From the NCBI RefSeq assembly GCF_039555335.1, contig NC_092628.1, positions 95,429,782 to 95,493,781 of the forward strand: DNA of 64,000 nt, in the 5' to 3' direction. A program made the translations under genes and the position numbers. The DNA is from Amphiura filiformis. Taxonomy: Eukaryota > Echinodermata > Ophiuroidea > Amphilepidida > Amphiuridae. Under the pieces are notes generated by a model. That model made no database searches, was not told where the DNA came from, and saw only the letters and a program-made list of their open reading frames with translations. This document shows positions 25,601 to 37,600 of this stretch, in pieces (position 1 is the stretch's first letter; each line of letters begins with the position of its first letter).

Positions 25601-28600
25601 AATGTCGAGAATGTCGAAAACTATCAAAATTCCAGGGCAAAATGAATTGCTCTGAATTCCTAAGATAAATTTATAACATAATGAGGGACAAATCCAAATT
25701 CGATTAAAAATTCATGATCCAAAAGAGTAAACTCAAATTATCTGAATTAGATTTTAAAATCTTATAGATGCAAATTCAGATTCATATTAAAGATTTGATT
25801 TTTACATCTTAAATCATCTGGCCCAAGTCCAATTTACCCCACTTTCATTAAACATTTTGTGTCGCTTGTCAAATGTTTGACGTTCCTATCCCCTTGTTGT
25901 CTTCTAAACCGTAAAAGGTGTGACCCGATTGACAGCCACTCATCTGCCTACTTTACCCCCATCAAAATGCAGATTTTGTTATCAGTTGAAAGCACAATTT
26001 TCTCATAGCCCCAGTGAAATTTTAGCCCTGGAATATGTTTCATTTTAGGCGGTATAAACAAAAACATGGTAGTTTGGTGAATACAACCGCAGAGGTTGTG
26101 CACAGTTCTATGGAGATTGTGATACACATTTTTGCTTCTAGAATCCAAATTGCTAGAGCAAGTTAATTCAAACCTTGGGATCTTTAAGAAGCTTTGGGTG
26201 ATGGGTCTCAATGCGAGGTTGAAAAGTATACTGCGCCAAAAAAAGTATCCTTACACTTGGAAAAATAATCACAATTTTAAAACTGAACCATATTTGGGTA
26301 AATTTGTTTTGTAATACATATAGACGAATCCAAATACACGCATTCCTACACCTGACTAGCAGCCTTTAGTTGGGTAGCCGTCGGCTACAATGCACTCAAA
26401 ATGTGAAATGATTCGGCCTTGGCGGAATTTTAAACTGCATTCCATCACCCGTTTTACACCTTCCGCGAAAACACAGGCAGACAAACTGGAATAACACAAT
26501 ACAGTTCCCTTCGACCAAACACACAGCATGGTCTATTCGCTGTTGAAGTGACATAATAATCGGATTAATACACGCGGTATCTATGCATTGATGTACTTGC
26601 GAACAAAAGGGCTATATGTATATAGATGCGACGGGATTACCTGCGGAATTACCTCCATTATATATATTATTAGCTATTATTCTATTAACCCTCCTCGTCC
26701 TTGCATCTTCTCTAGGTGTTAGGCGGCTTTTATTTGCACAATTGGACGCTCAAAGCACCAGGTTGGTGCTAGCGGCTACCCAAAGATGTCCGACCAAATC
26801 CTGACCATGACTTGGCTACTTGGATTTGTCTATAGATGCACTATCTAATCCTGCACATTATGACACCACATTGAATCCAATGTGACCTCAAGAAGTAAAG
26901 TTACAAGCAATTGAATAGATGAAGGTTCAGTTTTAAAAGTGACAAACTGGCCTATACAAGGCGCAAAAAGATTCCAACAAGCTCAATAAAGAGACAACAC
27001 AGTTTCTTCAATGAAGCTTTATTTAAAGCAGTATTTATTTCAGTTTTTACTTCTCTGTACTTTTCATAAACTTCCATTTTATTTGTCAGCTCTTTTGTTT
27101 CAGTTTTCTTTTGTTTTAAATTAAAGGCACGCACAAATTAGCCATTCATCACTCTCAAACCAGATGTCTAGTCCGCGGAGTTTTGAATAGGCCAGTTTGT
27201 CACTTTTAAAACGGGACCTTCGTCTAGTCAAATGCTTGTAACTTTGTTTCTGGAAGTCATTAGATTCAATGGGGTGTCATAATGTACAGGATTAGATAGT
27301 CCATCTATTAAAAAAACAAATTTACCCCAATATGGTTCAGTTTTGAAATTGTGATTATTTTTCCAAGTGCAAGGATACTTTTTTGGAGCAGTATAGAAAA
27401 TACCCTGTGTTACAATTGGATCACATACCTTTAAGGAAAACTATGATACTAGCAGGAATAAAACTGAACATGACAGACTAACAGAATAAACCATTTTTGT
27501 TATTCCAGTGTTATATCTTTTGCGGCAGTTTGATGCTTTCTTACGCATCTGCAGCTTTATTATCCATACCCAGTGGGCACAGGTTAGGATTTCGACGTTG
27601 TATCAACGTTGATACAACGTCGAAATCGAACCTAACCTGATTTCAACCCGATTTCAACCTAGAGATTGGTTGAAATCAGGTTGAAATTTCAACGTCGATA
27701 CAACGTTGAAATTTCAACCTGATTTCAACCATGTTTGAACCAACTTTCAATGCAAAAATTAAGGAGGTTGAAATCAGGTTGAAACTTCAACGTTGATACA
27801 ACGTTGAAATTTCAACCTGATTTCAACCAATGTTTCAATGCACAACTTAATGACCTTACATAAAATATTATTAGGACGAAATTAGCCTATGCCTAGTATA
27901 TTAACATGTTTAAAGGTCGAGAGCATTGAGATTTTACCCAAATTTCATTTTATATATCCAGGCCGCATGATCTAACGATTTAAACCGGACTTCCGTTTTC
28001 CTTCTTCAAGTGGCGCGCGGCGTGCACTACCTCCAATGACTTACCCGAAAACACCGGGTGGTACGGGGTATACTATACGGCCCCGTCGCCGCTCAATATT
28101 GGCGGGCTGATGTTGATAATTATGGGAATTCCTACAACATGGTGAACACTTGTGAACACTTGTGGGGAGGGGGGGGTTGATGCAAAAGGGTGGGGTGGGG
28201 CTTTAGTTTTGACCCTCTTATGGGTACGGCAGGGGCCTTGAAAAAATGACTAAAATTTTCCCAGGAAAATTGAGTTTAGGCCTAGCCTATATGATTTTCT
28301 ATGGGATTGACTCATAATTTTCTTGTCAAAAAGGGCGGCCTTGAATTTTGTGAGAACTGAAAGGGGGGGGCGAATAACTTTCGCGATGATTTTTTTTTGC
28401 ATCACCCCCCCCCACAAGTGTTTGTGAGTGGTCCCTAATAGGCCTATTGGAACTTCGCATATCTTCTATTTTACTAACCCGATTATGTGATGTCGCCCGG
28501 GTATTGCCCGGATATCGCCATGGTGTGCAGATCGAGGTCGGTGGGCATGCCCTCTCTAAATATTGTGATATTGTGGGTGGGTACAGTGCGTACGCGCGTG

Positions 28601-31600
28601 CACAAGTGTTATCTCGCCGGTACACACATGCGTTCGCAAATGTTTGCGAGCACGCACTCATGTTTACAAGTGTTCCTGGGTACTATTGCGTACATTGCCG
28701 GTTCACACATTCACAAGTATATGCGAATACGCACGCCGCGGCGCAAAGTCTTTATGGGTACGCATGTACATGTTCAAGTCTTTATGGGTACGCACATGTG
28801 TTTGCAAGTTATTGCGGGTGCGCCGCTGCAGCGTTCGCGCAAGTGTTTGCAAGTACACATGTGCATACACTAATGTTTGCAAGTACAAACGCACGTTCGC
28901 AAGTGTTTATGTGCACGCATGCGCGGGCAAGATATTGCAGGTAGGCACGCGAGTTTGCAAGTGTTTATGAGTACTAGCGTGCGTGCGCGGGTTATTGGGT
29001 ACGCATGCCCGTTCCCAAGTGTTTGCGAGCACGCACGCACGTTCGCAAGTTTTACGCAGTATGCGCTCGTTCTCAAGTGTTTATGCGTGCATGCACGCGC
29101 AAGTGTTTGCAAATCGCATGCGCATGCGCAAGTGTTTATGGGTGCGCACTTGTGTTCGAAAGTTATTGCGGGAACGCGCGCGGCGTGCGTGCACAAGACA
29201 TTGCGTTACGCGGTCGAGTTTTCAAGTGTTTTCGAGTGCGCATGCGCATTCGCAAGTGTTTATGGGTACGCGAAAGTTATTACGGGTACGCATGCGAGTT
29301 CGCAAGTGTTTATGGAGTGCGCGAAAGTTATTACGGGTACGCATGCGAATTCGCAAGTGTTTGCAAGTATAGGCCTACACTCTCGCTTCACAAGTGTTTA
29401 CAGGTAGGCCTACGCACGCGCATTTGCAAATTATTGTAGGTATGCATACACGCGTGCACAAGTGTTTGTGAGTAGGCCTACGCACATGCGAGTGCAAAAC
29501 TTATGCCACTGCCGCGAGCGGGATGGGGCATCAGCCAATGACAAATGCCTTGAATGTGTCCGTTTGTTTGAACTTGATGTAGGATCTGGATCTGGATCAT
29601 CTTGTCTCAGGGCTAGTCGGCCTAGGCCTATATCAGAAACATGTTGAAAAACAATTTCAAATTTTTGGATATTCGCATTTTGACCTTTAAAAAACAGGTT
29701 TTTAATCCTAGATCCACCATAAATGTTTGGACATTCGAAAATTATATTTTTGGATTAAAATTGTAGTAGTGCGATATCGCTTTCGCCCAACACTTTTCCA
29801 GAGTGGATATTGCCCAATGTACAGCAGCAAGCAAAAGGAGTTGCAAGCGTACGTATGACGTACATAAACTTGAGGCCTAAATTTGCAAATAAAACAGGTT
29901 AGTAAACATTTAAATTTTCTTTAAAGGTCTACTTGACTTTTGGACACATTGCTGGATGTATATTTGAACTTGGTTTTCCATTTTGTATCATCAGGATATG
30001 TTAAATTAGTTAAGCTTACTGAGCAGTTTAAAAATTACATGCCTGCTGCACATGACATGCATGCTGTATAATCATGAATGCACCATTCGAGAAACACGAA
30101 CCGTAAAACGGGGTGAATCGGGACAGTTTGGGCATGGCTTTAATTGTATTTTTTTCTTTGTAGCTTCAATTGCCACAGTCATTGGTGCATTTTATGTCCA
30201 CACATGAGATCTACATACTGGTAATGTTAGATTGAGTGGATTTCAAGTGCTTTACCTCTTTTTTTTTTAAAAAGTGCCTGTCCCGATTCACCCCGAGTTT
30301 GGGGTGAATCGGGACAGCAGAGTAAATAGTATTTGATGAAGGTTTGAATTAGTTTTTGTACCCTTTATCCCCACAAATGAGGTGAATTGGGACATTAAAC
30401 AAGTATTTAAATACTTCTCTAATAATTTAGAACAATTTAACAACAATTGATGTCATGTTTACTGCCATAACTTGGATGTTCTTTGGTACCCTCAACTGGA
30501 CTGTACTTGTTACGGTAAAAAAGTAATAAAACTTTTGACCTTCACATTTCATGTTAAAACTTAAGTTTTCATTGTTCTTTTCTTATCACTACTTACATAA
30601 GGTAATACTACAGTGTTTCTTACCAAATAAATACTGCATTTCTCCTAAACATTAAAAAAAAATACCGATATAAATCATGTGTCATTTTTAAAGGAAAAAT
30701 AACGAGCGGAGCTGTGACTTTCAGTCAAAAATGGACAACTCGCACATATTGCAGACAACTGTTAAATGTTCTTGCTACTTGCATGTGATTTTCCATCAAT
30801 AACAATTATCATGTACATACAGCCTAAAGCAAAACAACCTTTGGCCAAACACATTATGGGCAATTTAGCAATACCATACTGGTACCAACTTGCAACCAGT
30901 GCCATTAAAAACAACTCACGAATGATTCCTATCAGTCCAACAAATTGAACATTGGTACATTTTCCAACTCTAACAGCAATATTCAAAGCATAATTAACTC
31001 AATAATTACTAGAACTTCAGGATAAGACTAACAACATTATAGTTCAAATGGTTGTCCTCCAAAACTTTTTTGGGTTAAGGGTGGGTGGCTTTCAAATTTG
31101 TTTTTCTAATTTTCTAATTCTAAGTCAAATTATAGATCTACCCAATGACCTGTGCCCAATGAAGGTGCAAATAGGTCTGTTTTACCAATACATATCTTAA
31201 TACAAGTTATACCATTAAAGATACAAACAAATTAATAACAATATTTTAAAAACAAAGTACGTATTTATTTAAAACCTGAAAATCCTTTCAAAAAATTATT
31301 TCTGGAATTCTGAAAATTAGGTGTGGTAAAATTTTGTACCGGGACAGTAAAAACTCACTTCCTGTTTTTAAAATTAGTGGTGGGTGGTACCGGGTAGAGG
31401 ACAACTAACTATTACAGGCTTAAGGTGATGCCACATAGAGAATAATCCAAACTTAATACCATTAAAGTTACAGTACATTGTGTCCCAATTCACCCCGTTC
31501 TCAAAAGTTCAAATCTGAAAAGTACAAAAATCAACAAAATTAAAAATTTCTTTGGACTAACCAAATTTTCACTTTTACAGCACATGTATGACACTTTTGT

Positions 31601-34600
31601 GAGGTCCCTGTGCATTTCCAGCTCATTTCCTCCAATGGTTCCACTGGGAGGATAAAGTTCTGACCACATCATTTTTTGGAGCAATTGGAGGAAATTTTCA
31701 TTTTAGTGTCCTGGGCTCCATATTTCCTGTATCACATGTGCAAAGCCACCATTCTGATACTTACAGTCCATTTTTTAACATGGGAAGAGAAACACACAAA
31801 ACAATCAATTAGGTTTGAAAAATTTGGTGTCAAAAAACTTTTTTGTGTTTTGTCCCGATTCACCCCGGTGTCCCGATTCACCCCGTTTTACGGAAACAGT
31901 GCTTTGAAGTTGACATGCTTGTGACATGACTTGTACTTTGTAGAAGACCCAGTCATGCCAGTTTGGAATATTTGCTGGGGGCAATCAGGCCCGTAGTCTG
32001 GATTTATTTGGGGGGTGCTGATTTTGAAAAAGTGGACCTTTTTTTCAAAATTTAGACCTTTTGGACTGGGCGGATTTGGACATTTTGGACCAAGAAAGCA
32101 TGCGCCGCAAATGGGACTTCAGGGGTTAAAAGGGGAGAATTTTGTGGTTAAAAAGGGGGACTTTTGGGGTTAAAAAAGAAGACTTTTTGGGCCTTTGGCA
32201 TTTGAGGGGGGGTGGCAAATGTTTATTTTATAATTTACAAACTTAGGCCCTAGTTCTAGCTCTAGACTGGTCATATCGTGCAGCAAGGTCTAGCTTGGAT
32301 TGTACTGCTGGGAGCATAGGTGAACCCCTAGACTACAGGTCTAGTCATGCTCATGTGCTAGGTCATTGTACTAGTGTTTTTGGTCAGTTCTTTTCTTTTC
32401 TTTCTTGCACCCGGTTCCGAAACTAAAGACGTTTGGAATTTTTCTTGATTAGTCTGTCTTGCCATTCAATGTATAAAGCCTAAATCAGCTCAGCGAACTC
32501 AGTTTTTGTTTTTGCTTTTTGCTGAACCATGAAATGGTATCAGCCTATATTTTGCCCTATAACATGCAGTGTATGTTACTAGGTTACTAACTAACCTTTT
32601 GGTCTGAAATGGACATAACTTTAAATGCCACGAAGGTATGAATCAAATCATGAACCCCCAGTGATGTCAAATGAAAGAGGAAGGAGTAAAGAATATAATA
32701 AAAATATTTCCTAACATCAGAGGACATAAAGGAGTCACAGGGGTCAAAAAAGGTCATTTGAACCGAAAATGCTCCAATGGAGCTGAAATTTAAATGTAAT
32801 TATCATTCTGACATTCTAAACATGTTTAAAATAATTTAATATTCATTTAAGGTCATAAAGGGGGTCAAAGGTCATGTTTTCAAAAATGCTCCAATTGAGC
32901 TGATATTTAAATGCAATGATCCTTATGACATTCTAAACATGTTTAAAATATTTTAAAATTCATTTAAGGTCATTAAGGGGTCATAAAGGGTTGATATATA
33001 CATGTACCACAATATAATGCCAAAGCTCCATTGTTCAGCTATGAGTGCGTAATCGCTCTAGTTATGTAAAGAAAAAAAAAAAAAAATACTTTACAATTTC
33101 CCTCTTTTTGGTCCGAATAATGGCCCTAAGAATTGTTCAGCAGAATGACCCTAAACAGTCAGGAGTAACTATCTTACATTAAGCATATTAATCGTACTGC
33201 ATGTCTATGTCAAATATGAATTTTCTGTATGTGTAAATTATGGAAATGTAGATTCAAATGATAATCCCGAAATTGTTATTTTTGTCGTTACAGCTGACGT
33301 GTTGTTGTGCCACGTGACAATGGAATCAAAACCCAAAATAGACTATAGTCCATGACAATGTACAATGTATAAAGCATCAAAAAAATTGACTTTTAACTTA
33401 AGAAAGTTTAGATGCAGCCAAAGATTTTGGATGAACTGGCCAATTGAGAGAGCCATAATTTTAATACAAGAGCATGGTCAAATCAAAGATGGGAGTTAAC
33501 TGACACGGCATGACATGGAACAACTCCGACACTGAATAAAGCTAGATACAGTCCAGAGGCGGGTCATTCACATCACATATCGACCCTCCTTCAAATTCTG
33601 CCTTTGGGTCCATCGTAAAGCAGTTGCTGCCACGTACATCAGATCTAACTCAAGTTGTTAGTCATCATTCATTCCATATAGCCCGCAGATGGAATGTACT
33701 TGTACTCACGCCTCACATTCCAGGAACTGTGAAACGGACCAACTTCAAAAAGTGTTTTGGTCAAAAATGTGATTTTTGGTCAAAAATGTGCAAACCCATC
33801 AGCTCTATGATATGTGTCTTAACATAGAAAGAAACAAGTTGAACAACTAAGCAAGCAAATACACATTCTGGTCTAGATTTTCTTCAAGTAATATTGGTAT
33901 TGATGACATCAATGCGATATAAGCCTACTGGTAGGGTTGACGTTTTTGATGCTTATCTCCTTCAGCTAAAACTGAGCACAAGGATCCTAAAATACATTGA
34001 AGGGTGGATTGCAGGGGATCACCCCGGTACTGTTGACTGTACTTCAAAAATACACTCATTAACTCTAGGTTCCAGAGTTCTCCTCGTCTGGTTACAAATG
34101 TAGCGTTGAGGAGTATCAAAGCAGAAGCAGAAGCAAACGCAGAACAATTCCAAAGCTATTGATCACACTATCTGTATATCAGTCTAAGAAAGTTCTGTGA
34201 AGTTCTTCCATGAGAAAAATAGAAGTATTCAGTTATATAATCTATCAACAATTTCCAGTTTAGTTATATGTTAGTGTATCAAAAGTCAGGAATTAGAAAC
34301 CATAATTATGTTAAAGATACCTTACATGGTATCAGAAGTTTTAAGTTAGTCGTAACGCGAAAAGAAAAACTTGACATTTTTACTCAGGATTTTTACGTTA
34401 AGTATATTAACATCTTAATACTAATTTATATACGGCGTGATAGTCCGACCCTCTGTCCGCTCGCTTTCGCTTTCGTGTCAGCGCTGTGCTCGTTCACGCT
34501 ATGCACTATCGCAGGCTCGCGGTGCGCTATCCCATGTCTATGTGCGCTATCGCGGAGTATCAGCGGGAGTGTGCGCGAGTACAGTACAGCGCATCGGAAA

Positions 34601-37600
34601 AGCAGTGTGACTAACAGGTGCATCTCATCGGACCAATAATTATAGGCCTTATTTTCAACACATATTTCAATACCGAACACGTGCACACACCAAACACGTG
34701 CATCTCATCGGACCAATAATTATAGGCCTATTTCAGCAGAACATGACTATTTCCGGAAGGCATATGAACCGTTTTTGCGTTCACGTTTCTCGCGATTGAT
34801 TTCATTACTTTAGTAACGGCCTACCCAGCAAACACAAAACATTTTCGACATCATTCGCAAAAGGTTGTCAGAAAACGTTTAAATTTCGGGTTATATAAAA
34901 GGAATATTAAGAGTATAAAAGCGGTTTCATAACCTTAAAAAAATTTGATAATCTACTGCTCAGCAAACAAAAATGTTTTACAGAAAGCGTGTAGGGCCTA
35001 AATGTCGGGTTATATAAAGGGTATAAAAACGTTTTGATAACATTCCAAAAACATTCTTGAAAACTCGATACAAAACATTCTAAACAGAATCTTATTTTGG
35101 GAAAAATTTTCCCAAAAATATTTGCAATAACGTTTTCAAACGTTTTTATGACCTTCATGTAACCCGACATTTAAATGTTATTAAAATGTGGTTTTTTTTC
35201 AACAAGAACATTTCTGTCTTTGCTGGGTTCAAATATTTTAACATAATGTTATATAAGTATTGACAAAAATATTGTTGTAGTGTGTTTTCATACAAAAAAC
35301 GTTTTAAACGCGTTATCATGACCTTTATATAACCCGACATTTTAATGTTATTAAAACGTTTTCACTTAAACCAAAAGCCAAAATATAACTTATTTAAAAC
35401 ATTTTTAAAACGTTTTTGTGTTTGCTGGGTATATCCACGTCCAGATACTAATTTCGGTTTCTCTAAATGTGGTAACAGGGCAGGGCTTGGAAGAGGCGAA
35501 TGATGGGTTTCAGATTATGGGTAGGCCTACCGAACTACGAAGTAAGCATCACACCTATAAAAACAAACAGAGTTGATTAAGTTGTGTAAAGTTGGGTCTT
35601 GATCATTGAGAGATGCATTTCATAGTAGTTTAAAAAGTCAGGGCAGGTATATGGGTAACGGGTTTGGGTAATTAGAAATAGGCCTATCACGAGAAGAGCC
35701 CGACCCGAGTACCGCGAAATCTAGTTAAGTATAATGGGCACGTTGCATCCAGTACATTCTTAAAGGTTCCAAAAGGGTCAAGTTCTAAAGTGTCCTCCTA
35801 GTACATAGGCCTATGGATAACCCTCACACTTTAACATAAAATACTTCTTGAAAATTAACGAGTTCTTTTGAGAACCATCACAAATCTAATGTGTTTAAGT
35901 TCTAAATGTCCAGCTCGTAACACTTTTTAAACAAATACACACTTTTTAAAGGAAGGCTCCGCCTATCACAACAATATGCCCTATGTAAGAAAAATAATTA
36001 TCAAGCACGAATCACGTGGTTTTATCTAAAACAAACTCATGGCGACCATGTGATTCGGGCTTGATTATTGTCTTTCTAACATTTATAAGGCATGATATTA
36101 TGATTGCCGGAGACTCATTAAGGGCGTACTACACCCATGTATTGGTTTGATTGGTCTAAAAAAATATTTTTTCATTTATAGCTAGGCAATATATGCACGG
36201 ATCATGTGAAATAAAGAAAAAAAAAATAATAATAAAAAAAAAGGTGCTTTTTTAACCATTGTATAGTAAGTCATTTTAGCCCTATATATTTTTTGTTTAC
36301 ATGTATCCTGGTAACTCAGATGCGTGTTTCATAACAAACCATAAATTGTCCATAATTTATTCTTTTCAACATGTTCAAGTAGTGGGCATGAATAGAATAC
36401 ATTAAATCCTTTGTTATACCATCTATAGAAATGTACTCACTGATTATAACACTGAATAAATTAAATAGGCCTAATCTCTTACACATAGACGATTTAATAG
36501 TACACCATGTATTTATCTTCTATAATGTGGTGTTAGGAAAAGAGATTAAAAAAGGCTATAAGGTCATCAAAGGTCAGGTTATAGGTCAATTGGTTCAGGT
36601 CAAATTCAGGCATCAACATGTGGTGGTCTGTGATATCATACATGTCATAATGAGGCATCAATTTTGATATTTTGTCTGTTACTGGATATATAATGGAAAT
36701 ATGTGAGGTGGATGGATATACTAAAATACCTTGGGATGTAAATGGTGAGTACAATTTAGATTGCCTAGTTGAGATGAATTGGGCAAATAAATATAAAATA
36801 GTTACCAAAATCACTAAAATGAAGCTTACGGCAAACTATCTAATATGGTGGTATGGGTGACAAAAAATACAATTTTTTTCAACATTGCTGTAGTGTGGTT
36901 GTGGTAACCTGTTACCTATGGCTTAATTAAGTTTCAGTGAAATAGTGTTGCAAGTTCAAAATACAAAATATAGCTCAACATTGAAAATAGAAGCATTTTA
37001 ACCGGTTCGTTTTTGATAGTTGTGGAGCACCAAGTTCATGAAGTCATAAAAGAGATCAGGGACCGCTTATTCCCATTTTACATATCAACATTATTTCCCT
37101 AATGTGTTAGCAACACATATCCAAAATTTTAACGAAATCCGTTGATAGTAAGCTTTCCAAAATGAAGTGGATTTAAAACATCAGTGATGTACCTCCTTTT
37201 GGCTTCTATCTTCAAAAGCATGTAAGCTACATTGATACCGATGCCACCAATAAAACGAGAAGATTTGCCCCTTCATTTTGCATACCACTTTGTCCAATTT
37301 CTTTTTCTCATTTCTTCACAAAATGCAAAAAAATGCAAAAAAAAATGCATGGGTGTAGTACCCCCTTAAAGTGCTTAGGAATAAAAGAAAATATTGTTTT
37401 CCACATTTTCACGAAACGATTGGTATTTTTGGCAACACCAACTCCTAAACATCACAAATCACAAATAAAAAGCTTACATATCTAATTTCTAAAAGTTTAA
37501 ACTGACTTTCAGCACAAATATCCAAGTAACCTTGAATTGTCGATGTGTGACACACATCGTCATCAGAAAGAAGTCCTATGATGTTGTTAATTATCTAAAC

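Noticed and set aside
28447-29439. Several 100-176 codon frames on both strands
   Set aside because: They are the by-product of a GC-rich 30 bp minisatellite and encode only the repeat in different frames.
28575-29500. CRISPR-like array
   Set aside because: Units are contiguous and degenerate with no constant repeats separated by unique spacers; the genome is eukaryotic.
33894-34103. 69-codon frame as an additional retroelement gene piece
   Set aside because: No RT, endonuclease or integrase motif could be recognised.
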